Assembly (NCBI RefSeq): GCF_016482785.1
Contig: NZ_JAEMXM010000001.1
Location: forward strand, 186,001 to 250,000
From: Paenibacillus alkalitolerans
GTDB taxonomy: Bacteria > Bacillota > Bacilli > Paenibacillales > YIM-B00363
Direction of reading: 5' to 3'
Length of the DNA stretch: 64,000 nt
The translations under genes and the position numbers were made by a program. The notes under the pieces were generated by a model. That model saw only the letters and a list, made by a program, of their open reading frames with translations. It ran no database searches and had not been told where the DNA came from. Below are positions 53,085 to 61,881 of this stretch, piece by piece. The first letter of the stretch is position 1; each line of letters opens with the position of its first letter.

Positions 53085-53483
53085 TCAAGCATTCGCAGAT
53101 TGCTTACCATAGACGCTATGTTTGACGATTTCTTCGATCTCTTCCATCTGCAAAGCGAACGTCTCCGGCGAAATGTTCCCGCGCTCGAGTCGAAGCTCCA
53201 GCTGCTGGCTCAAGCCGCGCACCTGCAGGCGTACGACGTCTTGCGGATCGCGATCGTTGCTTCTGGCGATCTCTGCCAACGTTGCCCCTGCGTATAATGC
53301 ATCCTTGACTTCCTCCTCCGTAGATGCCCCCAGCACGCGGAGAAATTCTTCCGCTTCGGCGTCACGGTTCATCGTCTTCGAAGACGGATCGGCCTTCACG
53401 GTTTCCCTCTCCGTAACTTGAGACCCCAGCGCAACCGCTACGGCCAATGTACCGAGCATGAGCATCCTTTTGGCATGTATCAT
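53085..53483 (-). CDS. small exported or membrane-anchored protein of unknown function
   Basis: 132 residues from ATG 53483 (GAAAGGATGG upstream). Begins with a signal-like stretch HAKRMLMLGTLAVAVALGSQ, followed by an acidic, helical region in which DALYAGATLAEIARSNDRDP resembles the SLAEIAKEK-type helix found in heat/low-GC Gram-positive exported proteins, and ends in a helix EEIEEIVKHSVYG. No enzyme motif. Likely cell-surface. Confidence 0.65.
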   Translation of the reverse strand: MIHAKRMLMLGTLAVAVALGSQVTERETVKADPSSKTMNRDAEAEEFLRVLGASTEEEVKDALYAGATLAEIARSNDRDPQDVVRLQVRGLSQQLELRLERGNISPETFALQMEEIEEIVKHSVYGKQSANA

Positions 53484-53827
53484 CTGGTCCATCCTTTCTT
53501 CGTCGTCGGTTGCAGCGATAACGTCATCATACACGAGAAACATGAAATTCAGATTAAGAAACGATTAAAAATTTATGATCATTTCACGAGTCACAGAAAT
53601 TATGAGTGCGAGCCATTTGGGGACTCTTCCTTCCGCTTAAGAAGGGCAGGGGATCTTATGAGTATAATAAGATTCTGAATCTTCTTTATGTGGTAAAATA
53701 AACAATATTCTATTTATATTTCAATGGAAACCCAATGGAGGGTGAGCGCATTATACGGTCATGCCCGTTCCCGGCGGAGGTAATTGCCAAAGCGGAAGCG
53801 AGCGCAGTGCATTAGGAGATGATTACG
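53484..53827. other. intergenic region between divergent genes
   Basis: 344 bases. AT-rich with no repeat of note. A 25-codon frame beginning ATG 53761 overlaps the M20 start, with GGAGGGTGAG some 20 bases upstream; it could be a small leader but is not supported further. Confidence 0.35.
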
Positions 53828-54943
53828 TTGGAACGTAAGAACCTGGAATTAGTCATACAGCTGCGTCATGAATTACACCAGCATCCGGAACTCTCGAATC
53901 GGGAGGTCTGGACCAAACAGCGTTTGATGGATTTTCTAAAAGTGAATACGAAGCTGAGGATCGTAGACAAAGGCCTCTGGTTCTATGCCATTTACCGGGC
54001 GGGAGAAGGCAAGAAGAGCATAGCGTTCCGTGCGGATTTCGACGCGCTCCCTATGGAAGAGACGATTGGCATCCCGCATGCTTCCAGGATCCCCGGAGTC
54101 TCCCACAAATGCGGGCATGACGGTCACTCAGCCAGCCTGGCCGGGTTTGCGTTGGAGATTGACCAGAAGGGCGCCGATAAAAATATCTTCTTCCTCTTCC
54201 AGCATGCCGAAGAAACTGGAGATGGCGCAGCCCAGTGTGCTTCAATTATCAAAGAGCATAACATTGAAGAAATATTCGCGTACCATAACATGAGCGGTAT
54301 GGCTTTCCAATCGGTGAACGTCATTGACGGAACAGCCCATTGTGCTTCCAAGGGTATGACAATTCATATGCAGGGCTCTCCAGCCCATGCCAGCCAACCG
54401 GAGGAAGGGGTTAATCCTTCTTTTGCCATTGCCAAAATTATTGATGCTATTCCCGAATTGATCTCTCCGGAGAACAACAAAGGTATGGTGCTATGCACTA
54501 TTGTTCAGGTAGATATAGGGGAGAGAGCCTTCGGCTTATCTGCAAGCAAAGGTGATTTGCTTCTGACGATCCGTGCATTTTACGAAGAAGAATTGGAGAA
54601 GCTTCAGAAAAATCTCGAAGCTCTCGCTCAAGCGCAAGCAGACAAGTATGACCTCAAGGTAACTTTCTCCTACAATGATATTTTTCCGGAGACGGTAAAC
54701 TGGAAGGAAAGCTCGGATAAGATACGCCAGGTTTGCAGGGCTAAGGGGATCCAGGTCGTCGAAATGCCGAAAGCATTCCGCGGATCCGAAGATTTCGGCC
54801 ATTATTTGAAGCTAACCAAGGGTGCGATGTGCTTCATCGGAAACGGCGAAAATTATCCTCACGTCCATACCTATGAGTATGACTTCCGGGACGATATCAT
54901 CGAAACCGCGGTCGAACTTTTTAAAGGGCTAGCTGAACTGTAA
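53828..54943 (+). CDS. M20-family amidohydrolase (M20D, aminoacyl-conjugate type)
   Basis: About 371 residues. TTG 53828 is preferred because AGGAG (53814-53818) abuts ATG 53819 but is properly spaced from the TTG. Motifs: LRHELHQHPELSNRE, FRADFDALPMEE, HKCGHDGHSASLAG (metal Cys/His), FLFQHAEETGDGAA (Glu pair), RGSEDFGHY, and HTYEYDFRDD with the last metal His. Related to hippurate and IAA-amino-acid hydrolases and N-acyl-diaminopimelate deacetylase. Cytoplasmic. Confidence 0.9.
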   Translation: MERKNLELVIQLRHELHQHPELSNREVWTKQRLMDFLKVNTKLRIVDKGLWFYAIYRAGEGKKSIAFRADFDALPMEETIGIPHASRIPGVSHKCGHDGHSASLAGFALEIDQKGADKNIFFLFQHAEETGDGAAQCASIIKEHNIEEIFAYHNMSGMAFQSVNVIDGTAHCASKGMTIHMQGSPAHASQPEEGVNPSFAIAKIIDAIPELISPENNKGMVLCTIVQVDIGERAFGLSASKGDLLLTIRAFYEEELEKLQKNLEALAQAQADKYDLKVTFSYNDIFPETVNWKESSDKIRQVCRAKGIQVVEMPKAFRGSEDFGHYLKLTKGAMCFIGNGENYPHVHTYEYDFRDDIIETAVELFKGLAEL

Positions 54944-54993
54944 TATTAGCCTGCTGATGAATCAGGTTAAATAGTACGGTTGGGGATGAGAAG

Positions 54994-56525
54994 ATGCCAT
55001 TATTTAAAATGAAGATACGTATTCCAATAGCGTTGTCAATTATTTTTGCTATCATGACGGCAATGGCAGGCTGTAAAAATCAAACAGTAACGTCTCAACC
55101 GGAATCGGATTTTTCTGAAAATGAGGCACAATCCGGTACAGATTCTAATTCCATATCAGTAATTGAACATTCCGATTTAGGGGGGTTCCGAAGCAGGATG
55201 TTCTCGTATCGTTGTTTGAACTCAATGCATGCACAATGGAATTGCATCGGAACGATTTAGATAAAGTACAAAAAATGAAATTTTCTCTACCAGCCCAGCA
55301 ACAAGAGACACTCAGCGGTATTAAGGCAATCTCTGTTCGCAAGCTGATTGATGAAGCAGGTTACGGATTTCAGTTTGGATCTTCATTTGCTTTGAACGAG
55401 GATGGACAGGTGTATATCTGGGGCCAACAATACGGCTGGGAAAATAAAGGTATCCCATTTCCGCAGCTGGTGACAGGACTCCCGGAAATCAAAGAAATTT
55501 CAGGCTTGTATGCGCTCGATGTTGACGGAAAAGTCTGGATGTTAAACGGAATAGAACCACCTACTCCGATTGACGGCTTATCCAACGTTGTATCCATTTC
55601 TGATACAGTCAACGATATATTAGCGGCTGTTACCTTAAAAGGACAATTATGGTTGTGGGCGCCAGAGGTAGCGGAATACAGGGAGGAAACTCTTGTACAA
55701 GTCAAGCATGCAAGTCAAGTAAAAGCCGTTTACGGGGATGTTTACGACATATACTGGATCGATCAAGATCATAAAGTATGGAGAGCTGGAATCGAATGGG
55801 ATGCAAAGCTGCATGAACCAACTGCGGTCGCTTTGCCGGAAGGTAAGAAGGCAATGAGGGTAGAAACGACCTATGAAGATGATTACTTAGTGACAACGGA
55901 CGGAAATATTGTTCCAATTCAACAAGAACGGCAACCGGAGTATGAAGTGCCGGAACAAACCGTGCAAATCGCCGGAACGTACGGAATGAGATTTTATTTG
56001 AAATCGGACGGTACGGTAGGGGGAGAGGCAAACAGCTACGTGCTATAAAATCACCACTGAAGAAGGCATTATGCAGATTATTAGGGATATTAACGGTTGG
56101 ATTGCGAAGGTCGATTCCGGAGATTTATATAAGTTTGATCGATTGAATGCGGAAATAGTCACTGTCAGGAAAGTGATCTTTCCGGCAAATGTGCAGCCAG
56201 AAATAGTGAAAATGTACGGTTATCCGTTCTTTGCTGTTTTGACGGGGATGGAAAGGTTTATTACAAGAAACTGGAAACAGAAGATGCGATTATGATGGAG
56301 CAGATCACTGATTTGCCTTTGATTCGGGAATGGACGACAACAGGAGAAGATGGACATTTCGTCCATCTATTCGTGGTATTCTTTTGAGATTGAAGGACCG
56401 GGCTCCTACTGGCATATCCTTATCGCCGCAGACGGAACGATCATGATTAAAGGCAATAGCCCGTATTTCGGTTACATTAGCAAACCCGCATCGGTTTTAT
56501 TGGACAGTCAGCGATTGTTACAATG
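54994..56525 (+). pseudogene. RCC1-like lipoprotein gene broken by several frameshifts
   Basis: A lipoprotein signal (ALSIIFAIMTAMAGC) opens the frame at 54994. After a GGGGGG run (55180-55187 region) the frame must shift by one to continue VPKQDVLVSLFELNACTMEL, then SSFALNEDGQVYIWGQQYGW, ALDVDGKVWMLNG and FYLKSDGTVGG, the repeat type of RCC1-like propellers. A stop at 56048 is followed by IMQIIRDINGWIAKVDSGDL in another frame, FDGDGKVYYKKLETEDAIMM in a third, and DISSIYSWYSFEIEGPGSYW to 56525. At least four breaks disrupt one former gene of about 500 residues. Confidence 0.75.
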
Positions 56526-56551
56526 ACGAGCATCGGGGAGGGGGAAGTGTT

Positions 56552-56716
56552 TTGAACAGGAAACTTGCTTTTTCCGTACTAATAATAATCGGTATGTCAT
56601 TATTACTTTACATGATGAACGAAACGTATTATATGATCCAAGAAAAGACCAAAGAACTAAATAATTTTAAGTACTGGAATGAGTACACTAGTGTTTTTAT
56701 TTGGAGTGGTAATTGA
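56552..56716 (+). CDS. small membrane protein (possibly frameshifted with the next frame)
   Basis: TTG 56552 with GGGGAGGGGGAAG upstream. 54 residues: one membrane segment LAFSVLIIIGMSLLLYMM, then a charged KTKELNNFKYWNEY. It overlaps the next frame (start 56679); together the two read as a small multi-pass membrane protein interrupted by a one-base shift. Function unknown. Confidence 0.4.
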   Translation: MNRKLAFSVLIIIGMSLLLYMMNETYYMIQEKTKELNNFKYWNEYTSVFIWSGN

Positions 56717-56948
56717 ATGGAAAGCTTTGTACAACGTAATAAAAGGACATATAAAGGTGAGCTGGCGACTCCTTATACCGGCCATTGTTTTAGGCATTAT
56801 ATCCTTTATTCCAAGACAATACTGGGTACTTTGGTTCGGACTCGGTCTTCCTTTTTATATAGATATGTTGTGGAAACCTGAAATTCAGACGCTTATTACT
56901 GTTCTTTCTGGAATCTTATTGATTCGTTCATTGGGTGAGAGAGAATGA
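56679..56948 (+). CDS. small membrane protein of unknown function
   Basis: 89 residues with three hydrophobic segments: TLVFLFGVVIEWKALYNVI, RLLIPAIVLGIISFI and YWVLWFGLGLPFYI, with a last TLITVLSGILLIRS. It lacks its own ribosome site, since GTACTGGAATG lies inside the overlapping frame, so it may be the second half of the gene starting at 56552. No family recognised. Confidence 0.5.
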   Translation: MSTLVFLFGVVIEWKALYNVIKGHIKVSWRLLIPAIVLGIISFIPRQYWVLWFGLGLPFYIDMLWKPEIQTLITVLSGILLIRSLGERE

Positions 56949-56989
56949 TACATAGGTTTATGTTCGAGGAGTGGGGGTAGATCCTAAGG

Positions 56990-57907
56990 ATGAACAAGCG
57001 ATATTGTTTCAATCAAGATGAAATCGAAAATATAATTAACCGTTTTGGTAAAGATTTTTATGAAAAAGTTTTGAGGGATATTGAAACATACGCGGATAAG
57101 TGGACTTTAACCTCTTTTCAACTTATTCCTTCATATTCTGCAAACTTAGTTTTTAAATGTTATTCTGCAAAATATGGGAATGTAGTGCTTAAAATAGGTA
57201 ATCCTTCTTTCGAAGAAATAATTACAGAATTTAATACTTTGTCTCAATATAACGGCAGACGTTTTTGCAGAGTCTTTGACGCTGATATTGATAATGGCGT
57301 GATACTTGAAGAGCGTGTGCAGCCGGGGACTCCTTTAAGGGATGAGAGCTCTCTTGATAAAAGACTTGACGTATTTTGTTCCCTATATAAAGGCTTGCAC
57401 CTAACACCCGTCAATGCAGAAATATATCCGACTTACACCGGGTGGGTTAACAGGATAACAGAATACATGAGCGATCGGCAGGATTGTAACGAATTATATT
57501 TGCATATGAAAAAAGCAAAAGATATATGCTTTTCGGTAGCTTCTTTGTATTCTCAACAGATGCTGCTCCATGGAGATTTTCACCATGATAATATTTTACT
57601 TGATCATGATGGAGAGTATAGAATTATTGACCCTAAAGGCGTAATAGGCGATCCTGTATTTGATGTTCCACGTTTTATATTAAATGAGTTTGGTGAAGAA
57701 ATAACAACGGAATTACATAAGAAAATAAACCATATCATATGCATCTTTGAAAAAATACTTAATATTCCGAATGAAATACTAAAACAATGCCTTTATGTGG
57801 AAACTGCAATGGGAATATGCTGGTGCGTAGAAGGCGGCTCAACCCCTGAGGAGTATCCGAGTCTTTTAAAAAATGTTGCTTTCGCAGAATCAATTTTGAA
57901 TGCTTAG
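56990..57907 (+). CDS. aminoglycoside/hydroxyurea phosphotransferase-like kinase (APH fold)
   Basis: 305 residues. The APH kinase core is visible: nucleotide-binding strand SYSANLVFKCYSAKYGNVVL with Lys in VLKIGNPSFEE, catalytic loop LLHGDFHHDNIL, and metal-binding IIDPKGVIGDPVFDVPRF. This pattern is nearest to the APH(6)/hydroxyurea phosphotransferase family. Activity on an antibiotic is possible but unproven. The gene is AT-rich relative to its neighbours. GGAGTGGGGG precedes the start. A weak convergent terminator follows. Confidence 0.87.
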   Translation: MNKRYCFNQDEIENIINRFGKDFYEKVLRDIETYADKWTLTSFQLIPSYSANLVFKCYSAKYGNVVLKIGNPSFEEIITEFNTLSQYNGRRFCRVFDADIDNGVILEERVQPGTPLRDESSLDKRLDVFCSLYKGLHLTPVNAEIYPTYTGWVNRITEYMSDRQDCNELYLHMKKAKDICFSVASLYSQQMLLHGDFHHDNILLDHDGEYRIIDPKGVIGDPVFDVPRFILNEFGEEITTELHKKINHIICIFEKILNIPNEILKQCLYVETAMGICWCVEGGSTPEEYPSLLKNVAFAESILNA

Positions 57908-57954
57908 AAGTACTTAGAGGAGACGATTATGAGTAATTAGTTATAAAGAGAAGA

Positions 57955-57977
57955 GGGGCACCTTTCTTAGGTACCCC
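57955..57977 (-). terminator. possible terminator of the P450 gene
   Basis: GGGGCACCT (57955-57963) pairs with AGGTACCCC (57969-57977), one mismatch. On the minus strand it is followed by a pyrimidine-rich tract, so it probably ends P450 transcription. Confidence 0.5.
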
Positions 57978-57999
57978 AAATGTACATGGTCCTTCCTGT

Positions 58000-59220
58000 C
58001 TATGCCTTCTCCAGTCGAACCGGGAAGCTCTTAAGGGATTGGCCTATCGCCGAATCGGTTAAATGGTCGCTCACCTCGAAGTCCTCTGCCGGCCGAATAT
58101 CGGCGAACCGTTTCACAAAGGAGTTCAAAGCGATTCGCGCTTCCATCCGGGCGAGCGGGGCGCCCAAGCAGAAATGCGGACCGGCTCCGAAAGTGAGATG
58201 GTGTTGGTTGCCCGGACGATGGATATCGAACTCTTCCGCATGGGCGAACTGGGCTTCATCCCGGTTCGCAGCGCCGATCCACGTCACAACCATCTGTCCC
58301 TTCTTCATCTCGTGCCCGAATACGTCAGTATCTTGAGCTACCTTTCGATCAATGGAAGCCGGAAAGCGGAAGCGCAGAACCTCCTCGACCAGTTGGGGAA
58401 CCAGTGATAAGTCGGACCGCAGTTCCTGATAAATACCAGGTTTATCAAAGCACATGGAGTAGAAAATATTTGAAATAAGAGTAGTCGTCGTTTCGTTACC
58501 CGCGCCGAGCAGTCCGATGCCGGACATGACTACTTCTTCATCCGTTAATTGCTCTCCGTCAAGCTCGGCTTTGGTCAAATCGGTGATAATATCATCAGCG
58601 GGATGCTTCCGTTTCTCCAGCACGATGGGATACAAATATTCATAAAACTCCTTCATGACACCCGCTTTCCGGGCGGCGAGGTCGTCGTAGGTTTCATTGG
58701 CATACGGGAGAAAGAGAATGTCCGACCAGGATTTGATCATAGCCCGGTCTTTGGAAGGGACACCGAGCAAATCCGCGATTACAGTAACCGGAAGAGGGAT
58801 CGCGAGCTTCTGCACAACGTCTGCGGTCGTCAGGCTATCGATCTCCGTGATCAATTCGTCAACAATGGCTTGGATTCGGGGCTCCCATTCCTCAAGAGTG
58901 CGGGGAGCGAACGCTTTGGCGAGAAGGGCGCGCCGATTTCGATGCTCCGGGGGATCGACGAAATTAACATTGCTGCGGTTATCCATTCTGGGAACGGGAA
59001 TCAGGCTTCGTTCCTTTTTGTTAGAGAATAACTGGTGGTCAAACAGCACACGCTTAACATGCTCATACGAAAACACATTCCATACATCCTGCTCGGCATC
59101 GTAATACACTGGACTGTTTTCTCTCATCTCTTTGTACCAGGCAAATGGTTCCCATTGCGATTGCTTCGACTTCAGCTTGGAAATTTCGTGCAAAAGGATG
59201 TTTTGATTCGTCGAACTCAT
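58000..59220 (-). CDS. cytochrome P450
   Basis: 406 residues, bacterial class I soluble P450 length. I-helix GLLGAGNETTTTLI (oxygen activation), K-helix EEVLRFRFP (ExxR), and the heme loop FGAGPHFCLGAPLARME with the axial cysteine. GAGGAGGGA precedes the start. It is divergent from the PadR regulator at 59322, which probably represses it. No ferredoxin partner is adjacent. Substrate unknown; detoxification or secondary metabolism possible. Confidence 0.95.
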   Translation of the reverse strand: MSSTNQNILLHEISKLKSKQSQWEPFAWYKEMRENSPVYYDAEQDVWNVFSYEHVKRVLFDHQLFSNKKERSLIPVPRMDNRSNVNFVDPPEHRNRRALLAKAFAPRTLEEWEPRIQAIVDELITEIDSLTTADVVQKLAIPLPVTVIADLLGVPSKDRAMIKSWSDILFLPYANETYDDLAARKAGVMKEFYEYLYPIVLEKRKHPADDIITDLTKAELDGEQLTDEEVVMSGIGLLGAGNETTTTLISNIFYSMCFDKPGIYQELRSDLSLVPQLVEEVLRFRFPASIDRKVAQDTDVFGHEMKKGQMVVTWIGAANRDEAQFAHAEEFDIHRPGNQHHLTFGAGPHFCLGAPLARMEARIALNSFVKRFADIRPAEDFEVSDHLTDSAIGQSLKSFPVRLEKA

Positions 59221-59249
59221 AAAAATCCCTCCTCTTAAGATATACTTAC

Positions 59250-59268
59250 ATATGTTAATTTAACATAT
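59250..59268. promoter_or_regulatory. perfect inverted repeat, candidate PadR operator
   Basis: ATATGTTA (59250-59257), spacer ATT, TAACATAT (59261-59268) lies between the divergent P450 and PadR genes, 30-48 bases from the P450 start. PadR-type operators are AT-rich inverted repeats with ATGT/ACAT ends. Confidence 0.65.
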
Positions 59269-59321
59269 AATATGAAGCGGTAATGTCTTTTACACAAAAA
59301 TTTCATAAATAGGTGATGCCG

Positions 59322-59867
59322 GTGTACGCGGAAATCTTGATATTGGGACATCTCCTGTCAGGTCCCAAACATGGATATGAAATCAAGAAAAACATCCAAG
59401 AAGCGCTCGGAGAGGGGTTTGAAATCAATAATAATTTGCTGTACCCCGCGTTGCGCCGTTTCCTGGAGATGGGCGCCATTTCCAAAGAAGTCGTGAGGTC
59501 GGAAGGAAAACCCGACCGCCATGTCTACTTTCTGACGGATACGGGGGAAGAGATATTTGGTGAAATGATTCGTGAATTTCCAACGAAATTGGCAGCCAAC
59601 CCGATTGAATTTCTGGTACGGGTGGCATTGTTTGACCGAATAGAACACGACATGCAGCTGGAGATTCTGCACAAGAGACAGGAGATCTTGGAAAAACAGC
59701 TCCATCGTTATCGCGATATCGAGAATGCCAGTCCCCAAACTCCTTTTGTCACGGAGGTCATTTCTTTCCAGCAAACGCAAGTCGAACATGAATTGGCCTG
59801 GATCGACAATTTGAGACACAAGTTACATATTATGCACGATCATCGTGATACGGATCGTGATGCTTAA
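59322..59867 (+). CDS. PadR-family transcriptional regulator
   Basis: About 181 residues from GTG 59322, which gives the canonical start YAEILILGHLLSGPKHGYEI; AGGTGATG at 59311-59318 is the ribosome site (GTG 59313 and ATG 59316 are alternatives). The winged helix continues LYPALRRFLEMGAISKEVV and RHVYFLTDTG. The C-terminal PadR_C-like coiled coil (LEILHKRQEILEKQLHRYRD) mediates dimerisation. It likely senses a small aromatic or drug and controls the P450. Confidence 0.92.
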   Translation: MYAEILILGHLLSGPKHGYEIKKNIQEALGEGFEINNNLLYPALRRFLEMGAISKEVVRSEGKPDRHVYFLTDTGEEIFGEMIREFPTKLAANPIEFLVRVALFDRIEHDMQLEILHKRQEILEKQLHRYRDIENASPQTPFVTEVISFQQTQVEHELAWIDNLRHKLHIMHDHRDTDRDA

Positions 59868-60171
59868 TGCGGCCGCTTCATTTTGTGGGGTTTTCGGCGT
59901 GCTCTGATCGAGCCTAAAATCAAATCAGCCCTGCGGCGCCAAGTCCGAAGGGCTGTATATAAAGGGGTAATACAAGAATAAACCCCGTACATTAAACGAA
60001 CCTTAAAAATCGGTGACTACTGTATTACGATTATGAGACAAATTAATGAGATTGACGTTAACCGTACCTCCGAATTGGTTCCCTGAAATCAATTTATTTT
60101 GGACCTTAAGGCGACCGATTTCCTTCTATATAATGAGTTCGAACGTTATTAGAAATGGAGGTTGCGGTGAG

Positions 60172-60851
60172 ATGCAAAGAAGGAAATTAGGGAAATCGGG
60201 GATCGAGGTAAGTTCCGTCGGATTCGGTTGCTGGGCCATCGGCGGTCCGTTCCGGTTAGATGGATTGCCGGACGGCTGGGGGGAGGTCGACGACGGCGAA
60301 TCGGTACGCGCGATTCGGCGGGCGTTGGAGCTTGGCGTCGATTTCTTCGACACGGCGGACGCATACGGAACGGGACATAGCGAAGAGATCGTCGGTTTTG
60401 CGCTGGAAGGACGCCGACATGAGGCGGTAATCGCCACCAAATTCGGATATGCCTACGACGAATCGACCCGGCACGTATCCACACGCTACGACGTCTCCCC
60501 GGATTATGTTCGAAAAGCTTGCGAAGCTTCGTTGCGGCGACTGAAGACCGATTATATCGACTTGTACCAACTTCACGTGGGCGATATTTCCTTTATTTTA
60601 AGGACGGCAAGCCGAAGGAGGAGTATCTAAAGGCGTTAGAAGCGATTCGGGAAATCTTAACCTCCGGGGGGAGAACCTTGGTTCAGGGGGCCTTAGGTTG
60701 GATTTGGGGGCGAAGCGAGAACACGATTCCGATTCCCGGGCTCAAAACCGTGAAGCAGATGGAGGAAGCGGCCGAAGCCGTAAGCTACGGACCGCTTAGT
60801 CCGGTGCAGATGAGAGCGATCGACGACATCCTGAAAAGTTTCAAAGCGTAG
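60172..60851 (+). pseudogene. aldo/keto reductase with internal deletion and frameshift
   Basis: From ATG 60172: QRRKLGKSGIEVSSVGFGCW, DFFDTADAYGTGHSEE (catalytic Asp/Tyr), and DYIDLYQLHVGDI give the first half of an AKR barrel. The next frame resumes with YFKDGKPKEEYLKALEAIRE, GALGWIWGRSENTIPIPG and the C-terminal helix. Roughly 80-90 residues are missing between, including the second half of the barrel core, and the join changes frame. Inactive as read; the pattern resembles the OYE deletion at 50390. Confidence 0.85.
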
Positions 60852-60857
60852 GCGGCG

Positions 60858-60890
60858 CGGGCCGTTCCCGGAGAACCCGGGAACGGCCCG
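60858..60890. terminator. strong hairpin between convergent genes
   Basis: A perfect 14-bp GC-rich stem (60858-60871 with 60877-60890), loop AGAAC. T content after it is low, but it sits at the shared 3' ends of the AKR remnant and exoA. Confidence 0.6.
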
Positions 60891-60937
60891 TATTATGTAT
60901 TACTAAGCTCTACAATTGTGAGTGACCATGGCCGATA

Positions 60938-61693
60938 TCAATCGGCAAGTTCCAAAATAATAGGGCAATGGTCGCTGCCCAGCACGTGAGCATCGATTCG
61001 CGCATCCGTGATACGGGATTGGAGCCGGGAAGAAACGAGGAAATAATCGATCCGCCACCCGACGTTCCGTTCCCTTACCTTGGGCATGTTCGACCACCAA
61101 GTATAGGCATCGGTGCGGTCTGGGTAGAGATGCCTGAACGTATCGATAAATCCGGAATCGAGGAGCAGGGTCATTTTCCCGCGTTCTTCTTCGGTAAAAC
61201 CGGAATTGCCGCGGTTACCCTTTGCGTTCTTCAGATCGATCTCCTGATGGGCCACATTCAAGTCGCCGCAAATGACCACAGGCTTTAATGCGTCCAACTT
61301 CTGCAAATAACAGCGGAACCGCTCTTCCCACTCCAGGCGGAGCTCGAGCCTGGACAGATCGCGTCTGGCGTTCGGCGTATATACGTTGACTAGATAAAAA
61401 TCGTCAAATTCCAACGTAATGATTCGGCCCTCGGGCTCCGGATCCTCCTCCAAGCCGTATTGTACCGAAAGCGGCTTTACTCTAGTGAAAACTGCGGTGC
61501 CGGAATAGCCTTTCTGCACAGCATAGTTCCAATATTGGGCGTGTTCTTCGCCGAGCTCAAGAACAATTTGCCCAGCCTGCAGCTTCGTCTCTTGCACGCA
61601 GAATATATCAGCTTCCGTTTGCTTGAAGTAGTCTAGGAACCCTTTATTAACGCATGCTCTCAGACCGTTTACATTCCAAGATATTAACTTCAT
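60938..61693 (-). CDS. exoA: exodeoxyribonuclease III
   Basis: 251 residues, EEP fold AP endonuclease. MKLISWNVNGLRA (Asn), FCVQETKLQ (metal Glu), VYTPNAR, VICGDLNVAHQEIDL (Asp/Asn), and the end LGSDHCPIILEL (Asp-His). It incises at abasic sites and trims 3' ends in base-excision repair. A separate gene, not linked to neighbours. Confidence 0.96.
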   Translation of the reverse strand: MKLISWNVNGLRACVNKGFLDYFKQTEADIFCVQETKLQAGQIVLELGEEHAQYWNYAVQKGYSGTAVFTRVKPLSVQYGLEEDPEPEGRIITLEFDDFYLVNVYTPNARRDLSRLELRLEWEERFRCYLQKLDALKPVVICGDLNVAHQEIDLKNAKGNRGNSGFTEEERGKMTLLLDSGFIDTFRHLYPDRTDAYTWWSNMPKVRERNVGWRIDYFLVSSRLQSRITDARIDAHVLGSDHCPIILELAD

Positions 61694-61881
61694 TCTATAA
61701 ATCCTCCGGGTGGTTACTCTATTCTATCGAAAGTTTAACATAATTGTTTGGAGTGCGCAGTGCCGAGCTCTAGAAATGTATCAAATGGAGATATCTCTAA
61801 AGAACTTTCTATACGGATTTAACGTCTAGAGTATATAAAGAATCGACGGGAAACGATAGCGCAAGGAGGGTTGCTTAAACA

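Noticed and set aside
59926-59955. Inverted repeat CAGCCCT/AGGGCTG after padR as a terminator
   Set aside because: No T tract follows and the loop is long; not enough support.
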